Notes: generated by a model from the letters alone, not told the origin. DNA of 5,376 nt from Methanobacteriota archaeon (GCA_003170935.1 PMYA01000041.1:1-5376), one strand, 5' to 3'; positions 1 through 5,138 are shown, counted from the first letter of the stretch. Program-made: numbers and translations.

Positions 1-60
1 AATCGCAAGCTTTTCAGCGTCGTGTCTGCGCGTCACCTGCTGTAGCACTTCAATGATTTG
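1..60 (-). pseudogene. C-terminal fragment of the AbrB-like repeat gene (truncated by a junction near 60)
   Basis: Read on the minus strand this stretch encodes QIIEVLQQVTRRHDAEKLAI, the same residues encoded at 1438-1379 in the decayed gene at 1325-1740. The two stretches match at about 59 of 60 bases (T58 versus C1436). Homology stops abruptly at about position 61, upstream in the coding sense, so the N-terminal part is missing here. Its downstream end lies beyond the left edge of the window. It marks a breakpoint between the repeat gene and the segment carrying the methyltransferase. Confidence 0.6.
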
Positions 61-162
61 GAGGGGAGGGAGCCCTGCCCTTTCGGCTCTGCACTCGGCG
101 CCTTTTCTGCAGCACTTTCAATCGGAGTCTTTATCGTGCCTGCTGACACGCGTGGGGGCGTC

Positions 163-170
163 TATATATA
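163..170 (+). promoter_or_regulatory. Archaeal-type TATA box before the methyltransferase
   Basis: The sequence is TATATATA. An archaeal TATA box sits about 26 nt before the transcription start, which would place the start near 190-195 and leave a leader of about 40 nt before the ATG at 236. No clear purine-rich BRE precedes it, so this rests on the TATA match and the spacing only. Confidence 0.4.
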
Positions 171-235
171 TTGCGAATAAGCGTGTGTGTACAAAATCAC
201 TTGGAGTAGATGGGCGCAAAAGGGTGATAAGCGAT

Positions 236-1111
236 ATGGGAGAAGGAGAAGCCTATGAAAAAATTGGTTCTACTGCTAAGCTAGTAGCGCACATAAGGAG
301 CTTTACCGATATTCCGTTCACTAAAGAGATAGCCGCAGCAAGCGGAGCAGTGAAAGATTTTCAAACACTAACAGGCAAGAGCGCGGAATTCATGACTCAG
401 TCTGCTTTCAATTTGGAGGCACGCTACAAAACTACTGATCAGATCATTGCACGTTACCATATTACACAAGTTTTGGAAATCGCCGCTGGACTTTCTCCGC
501 GTGGCCTCGCAATGACTGAAGATCCAAATGTAGTTTATGTGGCCACTGATTTGCCAGAAATTTTAGAACAGGAAAAAGCAATTGCCGAATCCATCCTTGC
601 AAAATCGAACATACATCGTCCAAACCTCTATTACCGGATTGCAAATGCACTTGATCGGGAGAGTTTGTTGCAAGCGGCCATTCCTTTTCGATCAGACAAG
701 CCTGTTGCGATTATCACGGAGGGGTTACTTCCTTACCTCACCCGCGACGAAAAAGAAACTTTGGCAGGCAACATTCATTATTTTCTTGAACTACACGACG
801 GAAAATGGATTACCCCAGATGTGAGCACCAAACAATTATGGAAGTTTATCTCTCAAGCAGATGACACCATGCAACAACGGATGCAGAATATATCCGGCGC
901 CACTGGGCGTGACATGGAAAAGAACACATTTGAAGATGAAAATGATGTGCGACAGTTTTTCACCAGTGCTGGATTCACGATCGAAGAATACTCGTACTCA
1001 AATGTTCTTGAAGATTTGTCTTCGGTGAAACTCTCGAAGTTTAAGCGAGAGGAGATTTTTGAGATTCTGCAGATGCAAAAGACGTTGATTTTAACAATCC
1101 GTTCGAGCTGA
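236..1111 (+). CDS. LCM-family class I SAM-dependent methyltransferase
   Basis: A 291-residue protein of the leucine carboxyl methyltransferase-like family (Pfam LCM), cytosolic, that would transfer a methyl group from S-adenosylmethionine to an oxygen acceptor. The substrate cannot be read from sequence. Visible motifs: glycine motif I VLEIAAGLSPRG (residues 79-90) for SAM, the acidic strand end YVATDLPEIL with D105 expected to contact the SAM ribose, NALD (137-140), and the family signature ITEGLLPYL (160-168). The C-terminal FFTSAGFTIEEY segment (241-252) is typical of a late Rossmann strand. The open frame extends upstream to 53, but the ATG at 236 is preferred: AAGGGTGA lies about 10 nt upstream, a TATA box sits at 163-170, and the upstream translation has no family resemblance. 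It looks intact, ends with TGA, and converges with the decayed minus-strand genes. Family members are often annotated in bacterial secondary metabolism, which hints at transfer. Fold: sure; substrate: unknown. Confidence 0.88.
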   Translation: MGEGEAYEKIGSTAKLVAHIRSFTDIPFTKEIAAASGAVKDFQTLTGKSAEFMTQSAFNLEARYKTTDQIIARYHITQVLEIAAGLSPRGLAMTEDPNVVYVATDLPEILEQEKAIAESILAKSNIHRPNLYYRIANALDRESLLQAAIPFRSDKPVAIITEGLLPYLTRDEKETLAGNIHYFLELHDGKWITPDVSTKQLWKFISQADDTMQQRMQNISGATGRDMEKNTFEDENDVRQFFTSAGFTIEEYSYSNVLEDLSSVKLSKFKREEIFEILQMQKTLILTIRSS

Positions 1112-1140
1112 AAACCGATTTGCGCCGCGCATTCATGTCA

Positions 1141-1328
1141 TCATTTCCCTAACTCATGACTCATCATTTCTTTTTCGATTCCTTCGATCTCTAAGGCCCA
1201 TTCAGCAGCGCGATAGCAAAAAACGTAGTTGCGCCTTAAAAAGCCCTTGGAGCACGCTGCGGCTCATAGCTGCAAGAATGGCGCGACCAAGGGGTTCGAA
1301 CAAGGAATCTTATAACTTTGAAGTTCAT
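1141..1328 (-). pseudogene. Decayed small second gene of the repeat unit, unknown function
   Basis: Read from an ATG at 1328 this is a gene of about 62 residues split over three frames. It begins MNFKVIRFLVRT, continues as LGRAILAAMSRSVLQGLFK after one frame slip near 1290, and ends NYVFCYRAAEWALEIEGIEK then EMMSHELGK after a second slip near 1230, stopping at TGA 1143-1141. Its ATG overlaps the stop of the preceding gene in an ATGA arrangement (1328-1325), the classic sign of translational coupling. The hydrophobic-charged alternation reads like real protein in each piece, but I do not recognise a family. Position behind an AbrB-like gene invites a toxin guess; nothing in the sequence confirms it. 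The two slips mean it is dead unless they are assembly errors. Confidence 0.42.
1167..1175 (+). terminator. Pyrimidine/T-rich terminator after the methyltransferase
   Basis: The run TTTCTTTTT lies about 55 nt past the methyltransferase stop. Archaeal transcription commonly ends at such T tracts without a stem-loop. It overlaps the decayed minus-strand gene at 1141-1328, so it may be incidental. Confidence 0.3.
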
Positions 1329-1740
1329 TCTTGGTGGTACCCGTCGTCATAGATTTCGTCGTAGATTTCGAGCACAGAAATCGCAAGCTTTTCAGCGTCG
1401 TGTCTGCGCGTCACCTGCTGTAGCACTTCAATGATCTGACGAAGAGCTGGCTCCGCAGCTTCTTCCGCGTTTATGCGCCCCGGCTGAGTCAGGATCGATC
1501 TTACAAATGCGGCTAGGGTCTAGGCAAGCTGTTCTTTTAGCTCTAGCCAAAACGTCTGTGTTTCAGCTGCGAATGATGAAGGCAATACTCTCTTCTTGCC
1601 TGTTCATTTCGTAAATACTAGCTTTTTTTGCCAGGGAGTTCTACATAGTCACTGGGAAAACGTAGCTGCGGATAGGTTCTACTTTTGCCTTTTACTTTGC
1701 TGACTTTGACATCAGCGATATGCTTCAATTGGTTTGTCAT
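1325..1740 (-). pseudogene. Decayed copy A of the AbrB-like repeat gene (long form)
   Basis: Starts at ATG 1740 with MTNQLKHIADVKVSKVKG, continues YPQLRFPSDYVELPGKK, then a run of seven A shifts the frame; removing one A restores ASIYEMNRQEESIAFIIR. A second slip follows, after which ETQTFWLELKEQLA leads to an in-frame TAG and then TLAAFVRSILTQPGRINAEE, ALRQIIEVLQQVTRRHDAEK, and the end EIYDEIYDDGYHQE with TGA at 1327-1325. Repaired length is about 138 residues. The first 60 residues could form an AbrB/SpoVT-like swapped-hairpin DNA-binding fold (beta strands around a PS.Y..L.GK..SIYE core), judged by pattern only. The C-terminal 80 residues are charged and helical and are absent from copies B and C, which diverge after IIRF. 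The 60-bp stretch 1379-1438 recurs at 1-60. Confidence 0.65.
1379..1438 (-). repeat. 60-bp direct repeat, second copy (first at 1-60)
   Basis: It matches 1-60 in the same orientation with one difference (C1436 versus T58) and diverges right after position 1438. It lies inside the coding sequence of decayed copy A. The two copies bracket 1318 bp that contain the methyltransferase. Near-identity of a decayed sequence implies a recent duplication or recombination. Confidence 0.75.
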
Positions 1741-1869
1741 CTCAATTCTTACCCGTTAGGAGTAAAATAATCAGACAACCCAGTAAGTGTTTGGCGGCTT
1801 TTTGCTTGAGTTCGATTTTGTGCTAAAAATTGGGTGCACGAATTATTTGCTGGGCACGTTTATCACAGG

Positions 1870-1877
1870 TATATAAA
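1870..1877 (+). promoter_or_regulatory. Archaeal-type TATA box before the duplicated membrane protein
   Basis: TATATAAA. The predicted start of transcription is near 1900, giving a leader of roughly 55 nt that carries a strong Shine-Dalgarno GAAGGAG at 1942-1948, seven bases before the GTG start at 1956. Confidence 0.5.
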
Positions 1878-1955
1878 GTATTAGTGAAATTCCAAGCTGG
1901 GCAACTAAAATGTTGCGGGGAATCGAATAGGCGCTGAAGTTGAAGGAGTAAAACT

Positions 1956-2330
1956 GTGTATGCGCTCATTTTTCCAAACATTCTCTTTTTGAGAGCACTT
2001 GTCATCAGTGCTATCATCATCGCTGTGATAGACACGCTTATGTTTTACGTAATCTGGAGCGGAAAAAGACAAATAACTCCGCTGTTCGTCGTCGGAGCTA
2101 TTGTTGTTACAATGGTGCCGTTGGCAATTAATCTCTGGTTTCATATTTTTCCATACAGTCTCTTTTTAAGAGCGCTTGTCCTCACTGCCATCATCGTCTC
2201 TGTGACAGACGCGGTTATGTTTTATGTACTCTGGAGTGGAAGGAGAAAATTAACTCCGCTGTTCGTCGTCGGAGCTATTTTTATCACTATGGTACCGTTG
2301 GCAATTAATTTCTGGGTTCACATTTTATAA
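1956..2330 (+). CDS. Small membrane protein built from two tandem 59-residue units
   Basis: A 124-residue protein starting at GTG 1956, chosen because GAAGGAG sits at ideal spacing and a TATA box lies further upstream. It consists of two copies of a 59-residue unit (residues 6-64 and 65-123). Each unit has a first hydrophobic helix beginning LFLRALV, a conserved D followed by MFYV.WSG and a basic turn (GKRQ or GRRK), and a second helix TPLFVVGAI..TMVPLAIN ending in a W/H segment. Four transmembrane helices are expected, with loops WSGKRQ and WSGRRK on the same side because each unit has an even helix number. The units are still closely alike at DNA level over a 177-bp period, with a 26-bp stretch at CTCCGCTGTTCGTCG and beyond shared exactly. 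No catalytic motif is visible and I recognise no family. It stands alone, divergent from decayed copy A. Confidence 0.78.
   Translation: MYALIFPNILFLRALVISAIIIAVIDTLMFYVIWSGKRQITPLFVVGAIVVTMVPLAINLWFHIFPYSLFLRALVLTAIIVSVTDAVMFYVLWSGRRKLTPLFVVGAIFITMVPLAINFWVHIL
1973..2325 (+). repeat. 177-bp tandem duplication inside the membrane protein gene
   Basis: The boundary anchors are CTCTTTTTGAGAGC (GAGAGC from 1991) and CTCTTTTTAAGAGC (AAGAGC from 2168), exactly 177 bp apart, a multiple of three that keeps the frame. Differences are mostly at third codon positions, for example GCACTT versus GCGCTT, which suggests selection on the protein after duplication. Confidence 0.85.
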
Positions 2331-2482
2331 ACACGTTGGTAAGACCGGCAGTTACACCGCATCTAGCTGAAATGACAGAGAATTACTCACCGAATTTCTA
2401 CTGTCTTAGCGTAGGCCAAAGAAAGCGCTTGCGTAGCAGGAATGACGCTTGAGCACGTGGAGACGCATAATATTATGTCATT

Positions 2483-2800
2483 CTACTCCGCGCCTGACCT
2501 GGCCCGGCTGTGCTCAAGAAAAGCCTCTGATGTAAGTAATTGGAAGCCTCGATAGGGCTTGCGGGCACTAACGTGCCCTTCTGCTCGCTCCGCTCGTTCA
2601 TGGTAGGCCGCAACACATTTTTCGGCATCGAATCGAATAATAAAAGCAATATCTTCTTCATCCCCGCTTAATTCGCAAATACTGGCTTTTTTACCTGCAA
2701 GTTCCGCTTATTGACTAGGCAAACGGAACTGCAGGTGAATATCGCTGTCGCCTTTTACCTTGCCGACTTTGACGTCGGCGATGTGTGTGTGTTAACTCAT
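2483..2800 (-). pseudogene. Decayed copy B of the AbrB-like repeat gene (short form, two internal stops)
   Basis: The frame runs without slips for 106 codons from ATG 2800 to TAG 2483, but codon 3 is TAA and a second TAA follows FRLPSQ where copies A and C have Tyr (SDYVEL, SHYAEL), so a TAT/TAC-to-TAA change. Readable segments are HIADVKVGKVKGDSDIHLQF, AELAGKKASICELSGDEED, IAFIIRFDAEKCVAAYHERA, then ERAEGHVSARKPYRGFQ. After IIRF it resembles copy C (CVAAYHER versus NVAAYHGN) and not copy A. Because the frame is otherwise intact, death is by point mutation. It lies downstream of the DUF4145 gene on the same strand with a gap of about 150 nt. Role of the ancestral protein is unknown; an AbrB-like regulator is a pattern-based guess. 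Confidence 0.68.
2563..2578 (-). other. Perfect 6-bp hairpin within copy B
   Basis: GGGCAC, a TAAC loop, then GTGCCC. The matching position in copy C (about 3836-3848) keeps a weaker four-pair stem, including one G-U pair, with a five-base loop. It may be a relic of an RNA element or chance within coding DNA. Confidence 0.3.
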
Positions 2801-2913
2801 TCATCACTAAGATTCAGCTTTCCACAGAAGATTCTAAGCCTAATCACTGCGGAATCATTTCAACGTGCAATCACTCAGAGCACCATCGCTTCAGGCCACG
2901 AGCCACTGAGATT

Positions 2914-2919
2914 AAAAAA
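2914..2919 (-). terminator. T-run terminator after the DUF4145 gene
   Basis: On the minus strand this reads as six T (GTTTTTTAAT), about 35 nt after the stop of the DUF4145 gene at 2953. It fits archaeal T-tract termination. Confidence 0.35.
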
Positions 2920-2952
2920 CACGGGTGTCACCTCAATGTATTGCCATCCGAT

Positions 2953-3684
2953 TTATTTGGCCCTTCTCTTGGATTTTTCGGCTTCGTTATCTTTCCTATT
3001 GACTTCGTCAATAATCCGTTGCGTTTCGGGCTGCTCAACAAAGTACCAGATTAAAAGCTTGTCTATGACTTGCAGGTTGAATTTGGCTTCGTCTAGCACA
3101 ACGTCCGTAATTTCGCCAGTATGTTCGCTTTTAATCGCGTGTGCACCAAAAGCTCCAACTTTTCGGACAGTATCGAGCATGTTGGCGGTATTTGAAGGGA
3201 TGTCACCGTGCTCAACCACTTGCTTAATCTCATCTACAAGATTAGCATTCGAGAATTCAAACTCATCCTTCATGTGTTTGCTTGATACTTCGCGCAGGAT
3301 GAGCTGCAAACATCTTCTGCTCAATGCTGCCGAGGCTTTGATACTTAGAGGCAAAACGGCTGTTGCCTCTTCATAATCCTCCTTTATGTCAGGTGGCACA
3401 GCGTCAGGGATAGCACGGGGTGTCTCAAACGGTGGCCTTATCAACTCAGGCGCTGAAGCAGAGTCTTGAACAAACTGTATCCAAGCGCCTTTGACTGTGT
3501 CAACTCTTTTAATCTGCCCCTTGGCTAAATGCAAAACGAGGCGCTTACAAGAAGGCGACGGGCACTAAGTCCTCTGAATGTTCCATTGTCCATCAACGTC
3601 TTGCCCAATGAATTGAGTTTCTTGTTTGGCTGAGACTTCTCTGTGGCAGTGTGGGCAGATGAAATCTACATCAGCTGCAGACAT
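2953..3684 (-). CDS. DUF4145 protein with N-terminal zinc ribbon, interrupted by in-frame TAG
   Basis: The core matches DUF4145, a helical domain found in defence-associated and restriction-type proteins and alone; its biochemical role is not established. Characteristic parts: PDAVPPDIKEDYEEA (about residues 93-107 of the long form), AALSRRCLQLILREV (119-133), VRKVGAFGAHA (173-183), and the tail IDKLLIWYFVEQP (207-219). The longest stop-free frame starts at a TTG (3534) and is 193 residues, but the same frame continues upstream past one TAG (3567-3565) to ATG 3684 with MSAADVDFICPHCHREVS, then DVDGQWNIQRT, TAG, CPSPSCKRLVLHL. This gives a CPHC...CPSPSC zinc ribbon (Cys 10, 13, 41, 46), the usual N-terminus of the family, with the amber codon as residue 40. 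So the true gene is 243 codons. Either the TAG is a nonsense mutation with a truncated survivor, a sequencing error, or it is read through, possibly as pyrrolysine in a methanogen. An in-frame ATG at 3714 with AGGT upstream is an alternative start. Ends in TAA. Confidence 0.75.
3565..3567 (-). other. In-frame amber codon inside the zinc ribbon
   Basis: TAG lies between the residues QRT and CPSPSC of the DUF4145 protein. Coding character and the family zinc-ribbon pattern continue unbroken on both sides in the same frame, which shows that the TAG interrupts a real gene and does not end one. Confidence 0.7.
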
Positions 3685-3763
3685 AAAAAAAGTGTATTCT
3701 GCCGAACACAACATAATGTTACCTGTCTACTGTGCCTTGTTGCGTTGAGTAGTTCCGCTGGTC

Positions 3764-3782
3764 AAAAGAAAGCAAAAAAGAA
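3764..3782 (-). terminator. T-rich tail after the tRNA 3'-end fragment
   Basis: On the minus strand the tRNA-like acceptor end is followed directly by CTTCTTTTTTGCTTTC, the type of T-rich tail that ends archaeal tRNA transcripts. Most of this tail plus the last acceptor bases recurs at 4742-4763. Confidence 0.45.
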
Positions 3783-3783
3783 G

Positions 3784-3822
3784 CGCCCGAGTCGGGATTT
3801 GAACCCGAGTCGGAGCCTCGAC
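3784..3822 (-). other. tRNA 3'-end fragment (T arm, acceptor 3' strand, possible variable arm)
   Basis: Read on the minus strand, TCGGG-TTCAAAT-CCCGA forms a perfect five-pair T arm (3808-3792) with invariant GTTC.A.C features. CTCGGGC (3791-3785) fits a 3' acceptor strand with G73 at 3784, and no CCA is encoded. Before it, GTCGAGGCTCCGAC (3822-3809) can fold as a short variable arm, which would point to a Ser- or Leu-type tRNA. The required partner GCCCGAG and any D or anticodon arm are absent upstream, so this is not a complete tRNA. Such 3' fragments are typical leftovers of integration into tRNA genes (att sites). Here the fragment is fused to the end of decayed copy C. Confidence 0.55.
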
Positions 3823-4078
3823 AGGGCTAAACTGGCACTTCGCGCCCGTTGGCCTCACAGCGCTGCTGTGTGTTCCCATGATATGCCGCCACATTGTTTT
3901 GGTTGTTAAATCTAATAACGAAAGCAGGATCCTCTTCATGTCCGCTTATTTCGTAAATACTGGCTTTCTTGCCGGCGAGTTCTGCGTAATGACTGGCAGG
4001 CGGAGCTGAGGGTAAATCCTACTGTTGCCTTTTACCTTGCCAACTTTAACGTCGGCGATGTATGTAGTGGTTTGTCAT
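3809..4078 (-). pseudogene. Decayed copy C of the AbrB-like repeat gene (short form)
   Basis: From ATG 4078 (ATGACAAACC, identical to copies A and D for ten bases) a one-base slip precedes IADVKVGKVKGNSRIYPQLR. A missing base in the next Pro codon shifts the frame again, and the reading resumes as SHYAELAGKKASIYEISGHE, then EDPAFVIRFNNQNNVAAYH and GNTQQRCEANGREVPV followed by TAG. The body matches copy B (A..Y.AELAGKKASI, VAAYH) and continues alignable in DNA through CCCTRTCGAGGCT, after which copy C becomes tRNA-like. An AAGAGGGA box lies 11 nt before the ATG and also precedes copy D. Two independent slips make this dead as read. Confidence 0.65.
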
Positions 4079-4253
4079 ATCAGCTTATTTCCCTCTTTTT
4101 TAAACGATGTGGATCGGTTTATGCTGATTTAAGGTGGATTGCTCTCTTTAAAAACCCATATACCGTTCACATCAATGAAAACGCTTAGATACATCACTCT
4201 CTATCTACTTCTTTGACTTATAGTCGCGAAATACCGCTTTTGTACTACAAAAC

Positions 4254-4667
4254 ATGACGAAAAAAGTAGCGCTGATATGTACAGTGCTGGTATGTGTGAT
4301 AGTTTTGGCCACCGCATTTCTGTCGATCGGCGAGGCGAACCCACGTGTATTAGCGCGAAGTGTGTCGAACACCCAATCAACGTCGGCGACATCTGCGACG
4401 CACGTCACGAATAACCCGTCGATTAAAGCGCTTAAGCCATCAGCGCCAACAACAAAGGAGTCTTTCAGACGCCAATCTTATAGCGGCCCGTTTTCTGCGA
4501 GTTTGAAGTCACCGAGCAAGAAATACCATTATCCGGGGTGTTTCGAAGTTGCGAATATTGATACAGAAAATCTTGTTTCGTTCAATACCGTTGCACAAGC
4601 GTGCGCTGCGGGTTATAACGCCTGTTCGCGCTGTAACCCACCGACGTGTAGCGGTGCTTTGTATTAG
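4254..4667 (+). CDS. Exported protein with C-terminal Ada-like zinc module
   Basis: A 137-residue protein. Residues 1-4 are MTKK, followed by one strong hydrophobic segment (5-25), a signal peptide or anchor. Residues 30-88 are rich in Ser, Thr, Ala and Pro and look like an extended surface linker. The end holds a compact module: KYHYPGCFEVANID (90-103), NLVSFNTVAQACAAGYNACS (106-125) and RCNPP (126-130). The pattern YHYP.C ... A..AGY..C..C.P is that of the Ada-type metal-binding domain also found at the C-terminus of exported nucleases. Likely ligands are C96, C124 and C127 with H92 or C117. Nuclease and methyltransferase domains are absent, so it is a stand-alone module, maybe a DNA- or metal-binding surface protein. 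No Shine-Dalgarno precedes the ATG; a short or absent leader is possible. It ends with TAG. Confidence 0.75.
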   Translation: MTKKVALICTVLVCVIVLATAFLSIGEANPRVLARSVSNTQSTSATSATHVTNNPSIKALKPSAPTTKESFRRQSYSGPFSASLKSPSKKYHYPGCFEVANIDTENLVSFNTVAQACAAGYNACSRCNPPTCSGALY

Positions 4668-4711
4668 AGAATGATCGCCACGCATTACAGATCAGTCGTA
4701 AAAATCACTTC

Positions 4712-4754
4712 TTTTTTTAAAACGAAAGCGCTAGCTTTCACGAAAGCAAAAAAG
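4712..4754. terminator. Two-way terminator region: T run, 6-bp hairpin, A run
   Basis: A seven-T run (4712-4718) about 45 nt after the exported-protein gene can end plus-strand transcription. A hairpin GAAAGC-GCTA-GCTTTC follows (4724-4739), GAAAGC recurs at 4742-4747, and an A run (4748-4753) reads as T on the minus strand. The right part is shared with the tail at 3764-3782. Confidence 0.4.
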
Positions 4755-4763
4755 GAGCGCCCG
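4742..4763 (-). repeat. 22-bp repeat of the tRNA tail (other copy 3768-3789)
   Basis: The two sites match at 21 of 22 bases in the same orientation, covering the T-rich tail and the last acceptor bases GCGCCC. They enclose about 970 bp that hold copy C and the exported zinc protein, an arrangement like short attachment-site repeats. Confidence 0.6.
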
Positions 4764-4807
4764 CCTGCCAAATTTTACGTTGGCGATGTGTGAAATTGGT
4801 TTGTCAT
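4742..4807 (-). pseudogene. Internally deleted remnant (copy D) of the repeat gene
   Basis: It begins at ATG 4807 with ATGACAAACCAATTT, encodes IANVKFG in one frame, then jumps directly to the GCGCTCCTTTTTTGCTTTCG tail. Compared with copy C, about 240 bases between these points are gone, leaving only the two ends in 66 bp. The AAGAGGGA box upstream is retained. Confidence 0.6.
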
Positions 4808-4834
4808 AGAAGTCTGCACACTCCCTCTTAGTTA

Positions 4835-4857
4835 GTTAGATGCGTTAAGGATTTAGT
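4835..4857 (+). repeat. Short direct repeat, copy 1, upstream of the small membrane gene
   Basis: It matches 5190-5213 with one substitution and one extra base; the identical core is TTAAGGATTTAGT preceded by GTTAGA. It lies 65 nt before the ATG at 4923. The second copy overlaps the promoter-like segment of the next gene, so the repeat may be a shared regulatory element. Confidence 0.55.
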
Positions 4858-4922
4858 TGTTTAGAATCATTTCGGATACATAGATCGCAAATACAAGGTG
4901 ATACGTTTACCTCGATGATCGT

Positions 4923-5138
4923 ATGAAAGATGAGACGCTCTCTCTGATAGTTATTGCCTTTATCGTAATTAGTGGAGTCTCTTGGGCCATCTTCGCAGGC
5001 ACTTTTTTAATCCTATTTTTGCCATTAGAGATCGTGGCGGGTGTGTTTTTAGTTGCGGTTGCTGCAGCTGTTGTTGCTATAGCTCTCGCTATTTTTGCTA
5101 TTCGGAAGCAAGAAAGAAGATACCAAAATGAGGGATGA
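4923..5138 (+). CDS. Small two-helix membrane protein, unknown function
   Basis: A 71-residue protein with two predicted transmembrane helices, about residues 6-33 and 36-60, joined by a tight PLE turn. A short acidic N-terminus (MKDE) and a basic C-terminal tail (RKQERR, 61-66) suggest both ends face the cytoplasm. The second helix is Ala/Val rich. I recognise no family. The ATG at 4923 is the only good start; the nearest purine tract AAGGTGAT is about 20 nt upstream, so initiation is not well explained. The overlapping minus-strand frame is a shadow. It is bracketed by the repeat pair at 4835 and 5190. Confidence 0.6.
   Translation: MKDETLSLIVIAFIVISGVSWAIFAGTFLILFLPLEIVAGVFLVAVAAAVVAIALAIFAIRKQERRYQNEG

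Noticed and set aside
53..235. Upstream extension of the methyltransferase frame from 53
   Set aside because: No family resemblance, it crosses the repeat breakpoint and the TATA box, and the ATG at 236 has better start signals.
1823..2144. Minus-strand frames opposite the membrane protein
   Set aside because: They are shadows of a gene with a strong Shine-Dalgarno, TATA box and duplicated protein structure.
2466..2477. 12-bp palindrome CATAATATTATG as an operator
   Set aside because: A single AT-rich palindrome with no second copy and no suitably placed gene start.
2711..3376. Plus-strand open frame of 221 codons opposite the DUF4145 gene
   Set aside because: It is antisense to a protein with clear family motifs, runs into copy B, and its translation is Ser/Cys/Leu-rich without domain character.
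3784..3900. A complete or intron-containing tRNA gene
   Set aside because: No GCCCGAG partner for the acceptor strand and no D or anticodon arm can be found upstream; the upstream DNA aligns with copy B.
3643..3909. Plus-strand open frame across the tRNA fragment
   Set aside because: It reads through the T-rich tail, the tRNA fragment and copy C in the wrong sense, and has no start signals.
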